DNA of 35,040 bases from DAIPJH01 sp036770365 (GTDB lineage Bacteria; Pseudomonadota; Alphaproteobacteria; Rickettsiales; UBA998): contig DAIPJH010000018.1 in assembly GCA_036770365.1 (NCBI GenBank), positions 1 through 35,040 on the forward strand. Direction: 5' to 3'. The position numbers and the translations under genes were made by a program. The notes under the pieces are model-generated. The model saw only the letters and a program-made list of their open reading frames with translations, was not told where the DNA came from and did no database searches. Of this stretch, positions 7,431 through 16,568 are shown piece after piece. Numbering within the stretch: the first letter of the stretch is position 1; each line of letters begins with the position of its first letter.

Positions 7431-7817
7431 ATGGCTATTGATAAAAATATGCCTATTTTGATTGTTGATGATTACAAAACGATGCTACGCATCATCAAGA
7501 ACTTATTAAATCAGCTTGGTTTTAACAATGTGGATGAAGCGACCGACGGGGGCATGGCATTGCAACGTATGTCTGAAAAAAGATATGGTTTGATCATCTC
7601 TGACTGGAACATGGAGCCTATGTCTGGTTTTGAACTTTTGCAAAAGATTCGCGCAGCAGAAGCTACCAAGACCCTACCATTCATCATGATCACAGCGGAA
7701 AGTAAAACTGAAAACGTGATTTTAGCAAAACAAGCGGGTGTTAGTAACTACATCGTCAAGCCGTTTAATGCAGAAACATTAAAAACAAAGATGACTGCGG
7801 TATTTGGTCCATTCTAA
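7431..7817 (+). CDS. cheY: Chemotaxis response regulator CheY
   Basis: Stand-alone receiver domain of 128 residues that carries the phosphoryl signal from CheA to the flagellar motor switch. All the key residues are in place: the acidic pair D13-D14, phospho-acceptor D58 in SDWNMEPMSG, T88 in MITAES, Y107 and K110 in YIVKPF, each one position beyond E. coli CheY. No output domain is attached. A good ribosome binding site (AAGGGAG) is followed by the ATG at normal distance. It is followed 94 bases later by a CheZ-like phosphatase, which supports a chemotaxis role over other single-domain regulators. Confidence 0.92.
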   Translation: MAIDKNMPILIVDDYKTMLRIIKNLLNQLGFNNVDEATDGGMALQRMSEKRYGLIISDWNMEPMSGFELLQKIRAAEATKTLPFIMITAESKTENVILAKQAGVSNYIVKPFNAETLKTKMTAVFGPF

Positions 7818-7911
7818 TGCTACGGAACAAAACAAGAAACGTAAAGACACCAAACACTTAACACAGTTATTCCTTATAGGAAACTGGAGAGACAAATTAA
7901 GGGAGAGAGTT

Positions 7912-8574
7912 ATGAGCCAGACGCAAGCCAAAATCGGCAACGCCTTGCTTACGAGCCTTGTTGAGCTAAAACAAAAAAACAATGGCGAGTTAAATATTGA
8001 AGATGTAGGCGCATTATTTCAAGGCATTGCATCCTCTTTGCCCGCTGGAAGCGTTGGCATAGATGGCGTATTACAACGCGAGATCGCTAAAATTGCAGAC
8101 TACATTACCAAAGCCAAACAAGAAATTTGTTCCATGTCACCAGAAAAAGATGGCAAAAAAGATATTGGTCAAGCGGGTGAAGAACTAGATGAAGTGATCC
8201 AAACAACCGAAAAAGCAGCAAATGAGATCATGGATGCGGCAGAGATCATTATGTCGCATGCAAGCAGCATCACGGATGCCACCGCAGCCAAAGCGATCAA
8301 CGAAGCCGTAGAAAATATTTTCAATGCATGCAACTTTCAGGACTTGACCAGCCAACGCATTCGCAAAGTAATCAAGACCATCGAGTTCCTCGATTATAAA
8401 ATTAATCGTTTGATGGAATTCGTCAATGGTGAATCTGCCAGCGCAGAGATGACACCTGAAGAAGAAGCGCGCTTTGTGGATCAACGCCCAGATGCTGCTC
8501 TATGTAATGGACCTCAGGCTTCTGGCCTAGCTCCCACACAAGCTGAGATTGACGCGCTCTTTAACAAGAACTAA
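7912..8574 (+). CDS. cheZ: CheZ-like CheY-P phosphatase, 220 aa
   Basis: Predicted to dephosphorylate CheY-P. The signature is NACNFQDLTSQRIRKV at 138-153: D144 and Q148 correspond to catalytic D143 and Q147 of E. coli CheZ, in the same QDLTxQRIxKV context. The rest is mostly helical, as expected for the long four-helix bundle dimer, and the acidic C-terminus TQAEIDALFNKN could be the CheY-docking peptide. I choose the ATG at 7912, which has GGGAGAG upstream; the frame is open to 7804 but has no supported earlier start. It probably forms an operon with cheY. CheZ-like proteins are patchily distributed in alphaproteobacteria. Confidence 0.85.
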   Translation: MSQTQAKIGNALLTSLVELKQKNNGELNIEDVGALFQGIASSLPAGSVGIDGVLQREIAKIADYITKAKQEICSMSPEKDGKKDIGQAGEELDEVIQTTEKAANEIMDAAEIIMSHASSITDATAAKAINEAVENIFNACNFQDLTSQRIRKVIKTIEFLDYKINRLMEFVNGESASAEMTPEEEARFVDQRPDAALCNGPQASGLAPTQAEIDALFNKN

Positions 8575-8654
8575 ACAAAATAACCCCCTAAAACCATTGC
8601 ATTTCTTGCAACTTCCTATAAAAAGGAAAGGCAAAGAAATACAGCGAGGTTTAT

Positions 8655-10493
8655 ATGGTTGAGGTCACGGATTACACCGCACTTCTTTCTGGTTCATATT
8701 GGAATGGCATTGAAATCACGGGTAAACCTGTCTTCGTCACCTACTCCTTCCCAACTTCTGCACCCATAGAACATGAAGAAATATGGGGTGCAAGCAATCT
8801 TGATAGTTTTCAAGCTTTCAACGCCAATGCACAGACTGCCGCACGCCAAGCACTCAGTGAATGGTCAAATGTCAGCGGCATCCGTTTCATCGAAGTCCCC
8901 GCAGGACAAGGACAAATCAATTTCTCAGAATATGATTTTTCAGGCACATGGGCAGATGGCGCAGGTGGCATCGCCTATTACCCCTTTGGTGATTGGAATT
9001 ATTATAGTTTTCCAAACTTCATCACTGATTGGGCAAATAGCGGTGATGTTTTCATGAACAGCGATTATGCAAGTGCTGGCGTCCCCAATTACGGCACGTT
9101 GCTACATGAAATTGGTCACGCGCTCGGCTTCAAACACCCATGGGAAACCACCTATTCCGTCACGACCACCCATGACCAAGTCCTACCCGCTGCAATGGAT
9201 GACTCCTCTGTAACCATGATGAGTCAACACGGTACAAATACGCACCTCACGGCAATGGACATTGCCGCCGTTCAGCATGTGTATGGTGGTACTGGAACAC
9301 AAGGATCGCAAGTGCAAAGCTGGTCATGGGATAATGCAACACACATCCTTAAACAAGTTGGCTTTAGCACAAACGATACCATACGTGGTATCAACCTTGC
9401 TGACCGCATCTATGGTGGCAACGGCAATGACATACTCATTGGTCTTGCTGGTAATGATACACTTTATGGGCAAACAGGAAACGACACCATCTGGGGCGGC
9501 GAGGGCAACGACACGATTGCACCAAGTAGTGGTAATGATGTAATCTACGATGAGTTGGGTACAAACACCATCAGTTACGCCGACATAAACACGGGCTACA
9601 CTATTGATTTAACAAGCGGCATCGCCACTTCAGGGCTTGAAACAGATTATTTCTCTAGCAATTTTTCAAATGTCTTTGGCAGCACTAGCGATGACGTTAT
9701 CATTGGAAATACATTGAATAATATTATTAAAGCTGACATTGGTAACGACACCATCAGCGGTGGCGCAGGCAAAGACACGATGTATGGCGCAGATGGCAAT
9801 GACACATTCCTTTTCAATTCGTTGACATATGACGGCTATGACCGCGTATCTGGCGATGCAGGAACTGATATTGTGAAAGCCACGGCAAACAACACTATCC
9901 TCTCGCTTTCCTTATTCAGCGGCGTTGAGAGTTTCAGCGGAGATGTTTATAGCAATGTGCGTATACACGCACCTAGTAGCAACGATAATTTCAATTTTTC
10001 CTCTGTCACCATGACCAATATTACTGCCATTGAAATGGGCAATGGCAATGATACCGTCACAGGCTCAACAAGTGCAGATTACCTGCTCGGACAAGCAGGT
10101 AAAGATGTGTTGATTGGCGACGCAGGCTCAGATAGACTAAGTGGCGGCACAGACGCAGATACCCTCACGGGCGGTCTGAATGCGGATAAATTTTATTACC
10201 TCGCAACCAACGAATCTTCCACCGCAGCCCCCGATGTCATCACCGATTTTAACCAAACTCAGCATGACCGTATCGACCTCGCAAAAATTGATGCAAATAT
10301 AAGTCTATTAAATGATCAGGCGTTTTCATTCATTGCTGCAAACCCATTCTCTGGTGCAGCAGGAGAGCTTCACGCTATCTTTAACGGTGCAGACACATGG
10401 GTTAGCGGCAACATAGGCAATGATTTTACCGCAGATTTCACCATCATTATCACTGGTCATATCACTTTTGTTGCAGGTGATTTTTTCTTGTAG
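8655..10493 (+). CDS. Serralysin-like RTX metalloprotease (peptidase M10), 612 aa
   Basis: Secreted zinc protease. The catalytic domain covers about residues 1-215 with the metzincin motif HEIGHALGFKH at 151-161 (three zinc-binding His, Glu152 as base) and a Met-turn (TMMSQH) about 35 residues on; MDIAAVQHVYG is the usual end of the M10 catalytic domain. Residues 250-300, 350-395 and 470-515 hold calcium-binding RTX nonapeptides (GGNGNDILIGLAGNDTLYG). The C-terminus has VITDFNQTQHDRIDL and ends in GDFFL, a hydrophobic tail as in type I secreted serralysins. There is no Sec signal and no inhibitor gene next to it. An upstream GAGG supports the start. The gap to cheZ is 80 bases, so it may be co-transcribed. 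Middle region 395-470 has few RTX units and looks like degraded repeats. Confidence 0.9.
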   Translation: MVEVTDYTALLSGSYWNGIEITGKPVFVTYSFPTSAPIEHEEIWGASNLDSFQAFNANAQTAARQALSEWSNVSGIRFIEVPAGQGQINFSEYDFSGTWADGAGGIAYYPFGDWNYYSFPNFITDWANSGDVFMNSDYASAGVPNYGTLLHEIGHALGFKHPWETTYSVTTTHDQVLPAAMDDSSVTMMSQHGTNTHLTAMDIAAVQHVYGGTGTQGSQVQSWSWDNATHILKQVGFSTNDTIRGINLADRIYGGNGNDILIGLAGNDTLYGQTGNDTIWGGEGNDTIAPSSGNDVIYDELGTNTISYADINTGYTIDLTSGIATSGLETDYFSSNFSNVFGSTSDDVIIGNTLNNIIKADIGNDTISGGAGKDTMYGADGNDTFLFNSLTYDGYDRVSGDAGTDIVKATANNTILSLSLFSGVESFSGDVYSNVRIHAPSSNDNFNFSSVTMTNITAIEMGNGNDTVTGSTSADYLLGQAGKDVLIGDAGSDRLSGGTDADTLTGGLNADKFYYLATNESSTAAPDVITDFNQTQHDRIDLAKIDANISLLNDQAFSFIAANPFSGAAGELHAIFNGADTWVSGNIGNDFTADFTIIITGHITFVAGDFFL

Positions 10494-10496
10494 CTT

Positions 10497-10697
10497 TTAT
10501 GAAAGCGAAGCATTCTGCTTTTTCATGATATACGCCAACCGCTTAAGCGCAAGCTTCTGTAAGTAAAGCTTGGGTGCATGTAACTGCCCTGCAATAACGG
10601 CTTCTGTCCCCGTTTGCACATCAATTGCCGTCACCCGCATCAAATTTCCTTGCGGCACGAATTCAAAAATAACTTCACGTGTCAAAGCGTCTTTCAT
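10497..10697 (-). CDS. Small conserved protein, DUF6898-like, 66 aa
   Basis: The pattern REVIFEFVPQGNLMRVTAID followed by TGTEAVIAG and a helical tail LQKLALKRLAYIMKK matches a small alphaproteobacterial protein of unknown function that I know as DUF6898. The family name is from memory. It lies 11 bases after the CorC-like gene and is probably co-transcribed with it, and its stop lies 3 bases from the stop of the convergent protease. No function can be given. Confidence 0.65.
   Translation of the reverse strand: MKDALTREVIFEFVPQGNLMRVTAIDVQTGTEAVIAGQLHAPKLYLQKLALKRLAYIMKKQNASLS
10508..10520 (+). terminator. Possible weak terminator after the serralysin gene
   Basis: Short hairpin AAGCA / TGCTT with a TTC loop followed by TTT, inside the 3' end of the convergent small gene. 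The stem is weak. Confidence 0.25.
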
Positions 10698-10708
10698 AAC
10701 AAGAGACG

Positions 10709-11977
10709 TTATAACTTACATACATACAAACGTAAAATCTGATTAGCCTTTTTCTTCTTGATACGGAAACGATATCCAAAAAAGACAAACTCTGCACCCA
10801 ATTCAGGAATACAACGCGATTCATGAATCACCAATCCCGCAATCGTTGAGGCTTCATCCTCAGGTAGTTCCCAATCAAGATGACGATTCACATCACGAAT
10901 CGCGGTTGCCCCATCGATCAAATAACCACCATCATCATGCGACTCGATGCCATTGGATCGTGTACGGTCATACTCATCCTCGATCTCACCCACGATCTCT
11001 TCTAAAATATCTTCCAATGTGACCACACCAAGAAATGCACCATATTCATCCACCACATGTGCAAAATGCTTGCGTTGTTCACGAAAAGCAAAAAGCTGTT
11101 CACGCAACGACGTTGTCTCTGGTACAAACCACGGCGTTGACAATCGCTCTAAGATCATTGCAGACGTGATACGTTTAACACCCGTATCAATGGTCAGCGC
11201 CATAATATCCCGTACATGCAATAACCCTATGATATTATCAGGATTATCCTTCCAGAACGGCAAACGGCTATGACTGGAATGTAATATCTTTTGTAACATA
11301 TCTTCAACGGGAGCATCTGCATCGACCATTTCAACTTGCTTACGATGCACCAATACATCTCCGACATACACATCACCAAGATCCAAAATACCGCCCAGCA
11401 TGTGACGATCGAGCTGTTCTACACTGCCTTCACTATGCTGGAGTTCGATTGTCCCGCGAATCACATCCATCCCAGACACCAAGTCCGCAGAATTCACCGC
11501 ACTCAAACCAAATAATTTTAAGATACAATCGTTCACAAACTTGACCGCCGCGGTGACAGGGTACAAAAACGCAACCAACCACCCCATAGGTAACGCAATC
11601 CCCAACGCCACGCGCTCTGGATTATGAAGTGCAAAAGTTTTAGGGAATACCTCACCAAAAACCAGAATCAACATTGCGACAACCAACGTCACAATCGCAA
11701 CACCGCCCTCACCAAACACTTGCATCGCCGCTGCTGTTGCCACCGCGGCTGCCGTAGTATTTGCCAGCGTATTGCCGAGTAAAACCGTCCCAATTAATGC
11801 TTCTTTTTGTTCACGCAACGCCAAAATCTTCAATGCTGCGCGATTATTTTGCTTTGCCAAACTGAATATACGCTCACGAGAACAAGCAGTAAGCCCTGTC
11901 TCTGCCGCTGCAAAAAAAGTACAACACAGAATTGACGCTGCCACCACCACCAAGTCAATTATGACTGAACCGTCCAT
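10709..11977 (-). CDS. CNNM/CorC-type membrane protein with CBS pair (HlyC/CorC family), 422 aa
   Basis: Domain order is the standard one: an N-terminal DUF21/CNNM membrane domain (about 1-180; VVVAASILCCTFFAAAETGL, several hydrophobic segments, FGEVFPKTFAL), a CBS pair (about 205-330; SRLPFWKDNPDNIIGLLHVRDI and HFAHVVDEYGAFLGVVTLEDILEEIVGEI) and a C-terminal CorC_HlyC transporter-associated domain ending GYRFRIKKKK. Members are linked to magnesium or other divalent cation efflux and to sodium-dependent transport; old haemolysin labels for the family are misleading. The length is normal. It sits 33 bases after the PL5-type lyase gene, on the same strand. Confidence 0.9.
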   Translation of the reverse strand: MDGSVIIDLVVVAASILCCTFFAAAETGLTACSRERIFSLAKQNNRAALKILALREQKEALIGTVLLGNTLANTTAAAVATAAAMQVFGEGGVAIVTLVVAMLILVFGEVFPKTFALHNPERVALGIALPMGWLVAFLYPVTAAVKFVNDCILKLFGLSAVNSADLVSGMDVIRGTIELQHSEGSVEQLDRHMLGGILDLGDVYVGDVLVHRKQVEMVDADAPVEDMLQKILHSSHSRLPFWKDNPDNIIGLLHVRDIMALTIDTGVKRITSAMILERLSTPWFVPETTSLREQLFAFREQRKHFAHVVDEYGAFLGVVTLEDILEEIVGEIEDEYDRTRSNGIESHDDGGYLIDGATAIRDVNRHLDWELPEDEASTIAGLVIHESRCIPELGAEFVFFGYRFRIKKKKANQILRLYVCKL

Positions 11978-12010
11978 AACTCTCCTCCTCGCTCTTCAAT
12001 ACGAAGCAGT

Positions 12011-13192
12011 TTACCGAGGAAGCTTCGGTTGTCCAAAGAAAAATGTCATATCACCACCTGCCATGGTACTGTTCAAGCCGTCCATCTCATCCTTATCATC
12101 CGCGCCATTCGTGTTGCGACGATCTCGAATGATCGCTATCTGCTCCGCACGCGTAGGATTACTCGCAACATCAGGATGCGAACTGAGATAGACTTCCAAC
12201 CATGCCAACTGATTGTTTTTCAACTTCTCATAGGGGTCTTTATAAACAAAAATCGCATTCTTCGTTTCACTGTCACGGATCATCGGCACAATCAGCTTGA
12301 CCAAATTCGCAAGCTTACCCTTCATCTCACCTGCTTCAGGATCATAACCATTCACACGCATGATACGTTCAAGCAAGATAAGCGGTTGCATCGCAAATAA
12401 ATGATAACCAAACCCTTTCTTTTCGCGCTTCAACTCAAGCGGCAACACACCATTAGGCTGAACCTGCCCCATACCAATCGCATACGCTTGAATACCCCAC
12501 TCAAACAAAGCTTTATCTTGTGTTGCAATTCCAAGCTGTGCGACTGCCAAACCATGCCAATAACGGTGATTAGCAATTGAACTTTTACGCCCTGATCTCA
12601 TGCCATCATCTGCATAAGCCATTAACGGACGTGCAAGCCCCTTTAGCCACGCTTCTACTATTTTTTTATCCTTAAAAGAAAGGCTAGGCTCAGACTGAAT
12701 CAATTGATACGCCACCGCCATTGCCCCCAAAGACACCCCACGCTTATATTCCCCAATCTGAGAATCTTGCGGCGCATCAGGTAACCACGCGCCCGCTTTT
12801 GCCCATGAGGTCAAATGTGCCAAGGCACACTGCGCCACTTCAGGACGCGGCTTTTTTGCATGAACATAACGATTTGCAAGATTGACAAGTTTAACATTAA
12901 ACGCATCAATATTTTTACTCGCTGACTCATATTTTTCTTCTTTTTCGGGACAGACGATGCTGCGTGATTTATCATTATCACAATAGCGGCTAACACCCTC
13001 AAACATCATCGCGGGAGCAGGCACAGGTGGACACACAAACTCCCCTGAGTCATCCTTCAGCGTGCTTTGCCACACACTGCGCGCCTTCGCAACATCAAAC
13101 GGCGATTTCAAACTATCCCCAGCGTACGCCTTCACACCTAACGTCACACCAGCACAAACAAGAACACCTAAGAAAATCGCCTTTTTAAACAT
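12011..13192 (-). CDS. Periplasmic alginate lyase, PL5 (AlgL) type, 393 aa
   Basis: Signal peptide at residues 1-24 (cleavage after KAYA), then an alpha/alpha-toroid domain. The block ANHRYWHGLAV with VLPLELKREKKGFGYHLFAMQPL matches AlgL: His209, Arg256 and Tyr263 have the same spacing as catalytic His202, Arg249 and Tyr256 of Pseudomonas AlgL, and N208 precedes the His. PL5 enzymes cleave polymannuronate by beta-elimination, in alginate producers as a periplasmic quality-control enzyme and elsewhere as a scavenging lyase. No alg biosynthesis genes are in the window, so a degradative role with the PL6-RTX protein is the simpler reading, as inference. The ATG overlaps the htpG stop (TAATG). 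Confidence 0.87.
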   Translation of the reverse strand: MFKKAIFLGVLVCAGVTLGVKAYAGDSLKSPFDVAKARSVWQSTLKDDSGEFVCPPVPAPAMMFEGVSRYCDNDKSRSIVCPEKEEKYESASKNIDAFNVKLVNLANRYVHAKKPRPEVAQCALAHLTSWAKAGAWLPDAPQDSQIGEYKRGVSLGAMAVAYQLIQSEPSLSFKDKKIVEAWLKGLARPLMAYADDGMRSGRKSSIANHRYWHGLAVAQLGIATQDKALFEWGIQAYAIGMGQVQPNGVLPLELKREKKGFGYHLFAMQPLILLERIMRVNGYDPEAGEMKGKLANLVKLIVPMIRDSETKNAIFVYKDPYEKLKNNQLAWLEVYLSSHPDVASNPTRAEQIAIIRDRRNTNGADDKDEMDGLNSTMAGGDMTFFFGQPKLPR

Positions 13193-15129
13193 TATGCAGC
13201 CAATCCCTGTTGCATGAAGCGCGCTAAACGACGAGCAAACCCTGCTGCGTCCTCAATCACTTCACCTTCAATAATACGTGCCTGATCGAGCAACATTTTT
13301 GCCGCATCCATCACTGCCTCACTTGCTCCCTCTTTACGTGCTTTTGCTGCAATTAGCAAGACAAGAGGATGCTTCGGATTAAGTTCCAATATCTTAGCCG
13401 CACGCTTAGGCAACTGACGATGTTCCATCAAGAAACGCTCCATACGCAAATCCATATCACCTTCTGCCACCGCCAGACATGCTGGGGTTTCGGTTAATTT
13501 GCCTGTGGTACGCACATCTTTAATGCCTTCTCCCAAACTATTTTTGAGTAGTGATGCCAAATTTTCAACATCATCTCGATCCTTCTCGGACACGACTTCG
13601 TCTTGTTTGCTATCTTTTTTAGCTTTTTTATCTTCTTTAAGCGGTGCAAAAGCTTCTAAATCAATATCACTGCGTGTCACCGACTTAAAGTTCTTACCCA
13701 GATAATCGCGCACGACGTTCACCCAGAAATCATCGACATGATCCGTGAACAACAACACCTCTACGCCGCGTGATTTAAAGCCTTCAAGCTGAGGATTACT
13801 GCGCAACGTATCAAGATTATCCCCCGTAAGGTAATAAATATCCTGCTGCCCCTCTTTCATACGCGAAATATAATCTTCAATGTTTGTAAGGTCACTATTA
13901 TGAGTCGAATAAAAGCGGCAACATTCCATCAAGCGATTGCGCTCTTTCTCAGGCATCGCCTCGCACAGTCCTTCTTTTAGCACTGCGCCAAAATTCTCCC
14001 AAAATTTTGCATAACCTTCAACATCTGCCTTCGCTTTCTTCTTCAAATCACCAAGCACCTTTGCCGTAATCGCATCGCGGATTTTTTTCAACACAGGGTT
14101 ATCTTGTAACGTTTCACGACTAATGTTTAGCGGCATATCTTCCGAGTCAATCACCCCACGCAAGAAACGTAAATAATGCGGCACCAAGTCAACATTTTCA
14201 TCAGTGATAAACACACGCTTCACATACAGCTTCACACGGCGACGACGCTCAGGATGAAACAAATCAAAAGGTTTCATAGCAGGAATAAACAACAAATTGG
14301 TGTAAGACACCGTCCCTTCTGCTTTGTTATGCAATACCATATACGGCTCTTCTGGAGAATGCGCGACATGGTGATAAAATTCCTGATATTGCTCAGTCGT
14401 AATCTCAGATTGCGAGCGTGTCCAAAGTGCTGATGCGGTATTCACCACTTCAGGCTCACCGTCTTCAACAATCTGATAAATGGGAAAACTGATATGGTCA
14501 GAATATGTCTCAATAATATGACGAATGCGGTACGTATCACAATATTGCTTGCAATCATCTTTTAGGTATAAGGTAATGGTTGTCCCACGAGCATGTGTGC
14601 TTTCATGCGCCATCACGCTATAGCCCATCATGCCGTCCGATTCCCAACGCCATGCATGATCTTCACCAGCACGTTTAGACGTTACTACCACTTTATCCGC
14701 GACCATAAACGCTGAGTAAAACCCAACACCAAACTGACCAATAAGGCTGGCGTCTTTTTTAGAATCACCACTTAACTGAGAGATGAAATCAAACGTACCT
14801 GAACGCGCAATCGTGCCAAGATTTTGTACCAGATCATCGCGGTTCATCCCAATACCATTGTCCGTGATTTCTATGGTGTTGGTCTTCTCATCGCCGCGAA
14901 TAGTTATTTTCAGCTCGCTATCACCTTCCATGAGTGTCTCTTCGGTCAAGCTCAGATAACGCAGTTTATCACATGCATCAGACGCATTGGAAATCAACTC
15001 TCTGAGAAAAATATCTTTATTGGTATAAAGCGAGTGAATCATCAACTGCAATACGCGACCTGTCTCCGCCGCAAAAGGCATCGTTTCAGCTATGGTATCT
15101 ACAGTCTCTTTTTTCTTTGTTTTAGACAT
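13192..15129 (-). CDS. htpG: Molecular chaperone HtpG (Hsp90)
   Basis: ATP-dependent Hsp90 chaperone of 645 residues, normal for the family. The N-terminal GHKL ATPase domain shows LIHSLYTNKDIFLRELISNA-type sequence (here with MIHSLY), SDACDKLRY, DNGIGMNRDDL, GTIARSGT and GQFGVGFYSAFMV; the middle domain has the ISRETLQ.N block containing the catalytic Arg; the C-terminal dimerisation domain ends around RFMQQGLAA. A charged Lys-rich linker occurs near residue 500. A ribosome binding site (AGGAGAG) precedes the ATG. The stop shares its last base with the start of the PL5 lyase gene, so the chaperone and the lyase are translated from one message. Confidence 0.97.
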   Translation of the reverse strand: MSKTKKKETVDTIAETMPFAAETGRVLQLMIHSLYTNKDIFLRELISNASDACDKLRYLSLTEETLMEGDSELKITIRGDEKTNTIEITDNGIGMNRDDLVQNLGTIARSGTFDFISQLSGDSKKDASLIGQFGVGFYSAFMVADKVVVTSKRAGEDHAWRWESDGMMGYSVMAHESTHARGTTITLYLKDDCKQYCDTYRIRHIIETYSDHISFPIYQIVEDGEPEVVNTASALWTRSQSEITTEQYQEFYHHVAHSPEEPYMVLHNKAEGTVSYTNLLFIPAMKPFDLFHPERRRRVKLYVKRVFITDENVDLVPHYLRFLRGVIDSEDMPLNISRETLQDNPVLKKIRDAITAKVLGDLKKKAKADVEGYAKFWENFGAVLKEGLCEAMPEKERNRLMECCRFYSTHNSDLTNIEDYISRMKEGQQDIYYLTGDNLDTLRSNPQLEGFKSRGVEVLLFTDHVDDFWVNVVRDYLGKNFKSVTRSDIDLEAFAPLKEDKKAKKDSKQDEVVSEKDRDDVENLASLLKNSLGEGIKDVRTTGKLTETPACLAVAEGDMDLRMERFLMEHRQLPKRAAKILELNPKHPLVLLIAAKARKEGASEAVMDAAKMLLDQARIIEGEVIEDAAGFARRLARFMQQGLAA

Positions 15130-15211
15130 ATCAACTCTCCTATTATTTCAACGTCATTGCGAGGCATATGGGCATTCTCTGCGTCCATTTCAAGCATAGA
15201 GACTAAAAAAA

Positions 15212-16063
15212 CTAAAATGAATACAGCAACGCAGCACGAACACCGCCATTATCACCGGTGTTGCGCGCTGCGACATGCCAGAAAGCACCACCCTGTAATT
15301 TTACCACATCACTCAGACCATAGTGCGCCATCAATTGTAATTTCGTCAGCGCGTAATCATTTACCCCTGAAACCGAACGTGCAGGGTCAGCGTTCAGATG
15401 TGTTGGATGTTCAAAAGAAACCTCAGGCAATAATTGCCAGTTGGGACTAAGGCTCAAACCACCTGCCAAACGCACCAAAAACTGATCATGCGCTGCACTA
15501 AAACGCTCACGCCAACCAAGATTCAACGTCATATAATGATGTAATCCCCACGCGTCCAGACCATAACCACCTTGCAAACTTGCACCCGTTTGCCATTCTT
15601 TCGGCGCGCCGCGTGGCGCACTTCCATGGCGACGCGCATAAGCGGGAGTTTTCACAAAAGGCTGCACCGATAACACCGCTGCGCCCTCTTGCCACAAACG
15701 AACCCGCCCAAACATTTCAACGCCGCTATCACCCTCATTAGTAAGCGCATTGCCAACACGCTGGTCTTGCTTGAGATAATGCACACCGTCAGATACGCCG
15801 AGCGTCAGTGCATCCGTCAGCCCATATTCCAGATAAGGTTGGACTTCATATTTGGTAAAACGCGGCACATCCACGCGCTTACCGTCCTTATCATAAAAAA
15901 TATCAGTTTCATAATAGGTCGCAGCGAGCGAGACTAAGCCTTTATGCTTGGGCTGAACCCAACCATCTGCATGGGCGTTTACAGCACATAGCAACAATGC
16001 GCACACGCAAAAACTCCCGCCGAAGCAGGAGTTCTTAACCAGCTTCACAAAAGAAATGGACAT
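15212..16063 (-). CDS. Outer-membrane beta-barrel protein of unknown function, 283 aa
   Basis: From the ATG at 16063 the protein begins MSISFVKLVKNSCFGGSFCV with a Sec signal peptide ending in NAHA, followed by alternating hydrophobic strands (LVSLAATYYETDIFYD, KYEVQPYLEYGLTDALTLGVS, GGLSLSPNWQLLPEVSFEH) and a C-terminal Phe (ALLYSF), the usual end of outer-membrane barrels. The frame is open 54 bases further upstream, but that would sit inside atpF and would put 18 residues before the signal peptide. It starts one base after the b-subunit stop. I see no family match beyond generic small porin-like or structural barrels. Its position behind the ATP synthase genes gives no hint of function. 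Confidence 0.72.
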   Translation of the reverse strand: MSISFVKLVKNSCFGGSFCVCALLLCAVNAHADGWVQPKHKGLVSLAATYYETDIFYDKDGKRVDVPRFTKYEVQPYLEYGLTDALTLGVSDGVHYLKQDQRVGNALTNEGDSGVEMFGRVRLWQEGAAVLSVQPFVKTPAYARRHGSAPRGAPKEWQTGASLQGGYGLDAWGLHHYMTLNLGWRERFSAAHDQFLVRLAGGLSLSPNWQLLPEVSFEHPTHLNADPARSVSGVNDYALTKLQLMAHYGLSDVVKLQGGAFWHVAARNTGDNGGVRAALLYSF

Positions 16064-16064
16064 C

Positions 16065-16547
16065 CTAGTGAACCACACGCGAAACATCTTTAATAGCTTG
16101 TTTGATAAGAGCCTCATCCGACTCTTTTTTCAACGCTTCAGTCAACACCACCTGCGCCGTTGCCAGCGCAACATCCACCACATGTTGTTGCACCGCATGC
16201 AAAGCCTTAGTCTCAGCTTGAGTAATTTGCGCATTCGCACGCGCAACACGCGCTTCAATTTTCGTTTTCAATGCTTCTTGAGCATCACGCTGCATACGCT
16301 CTGCCTCAGCCTTAGCATGACCAATGATAGACTCTGCTTCACGTGCTATCTCATCTTGCTTTTGTTGATACAACGCAAGCAAAGCCTGTGCTTCTGCACG
16401 AAGACGCGCTGCTTCGTCCAAATCTTTTTCAATCTGCGCAGCACGCTTATCTAATGCAGCCGCAAGAAAACGCGACACTGGCTTAAATACCAACACAATA
16501 AAGGTGACAAAAGAAACACCAACCCAAAACACCTGATCAAAATGCAT
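16065..16547 (-). CDS. atpF: ATP synthase F0 subunit b
   Basis: Peripheral stalk subunit of the F-type ATP synthase: one N-terminal membrane segment (VFWVGVSFVTFIVLVFKPV) followed by a long charged coiled coil rich in Ala, Glu, Lys and Arg. At 160 residues it has the normal size. It follows the b' gene with 21 bases between them; the b plus b' heterodimer replaces the b homodimer of E. coli, as is usual in alphaproteobacteria and photosynthetic bacteria. The F1 genes are not in this window, also normal for alphaproteobacteria, in which the F0 and F1 operons are separate. Confidence 0.95.
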   Translation of the reverse strand: MHFDQVFWVGVSFVTFIVLVFKPVSRFLAAALDKRAAQIEKDLDEAARLRAEAQALLALYQQKQDEIAREAESIIGHAKAEAERMQRDAQEALKTKIEARVARANAQITQAETKALHAVQQHVVDVALATAQVVLTEALKKESDEALIKQAIKDVSRVVH

Positions 16548-16568
16548 GACCTTATCCCTTCGTTATTT

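Noticed and set aside
7804..7911. Longer start for the CheZ-like gene, overlapping cheY
   Set aside because: The upstream part is Lys/Arg-rich and lacks a ribosome binding site, whereas the ATG at 7912 has GGGAGAG in front.
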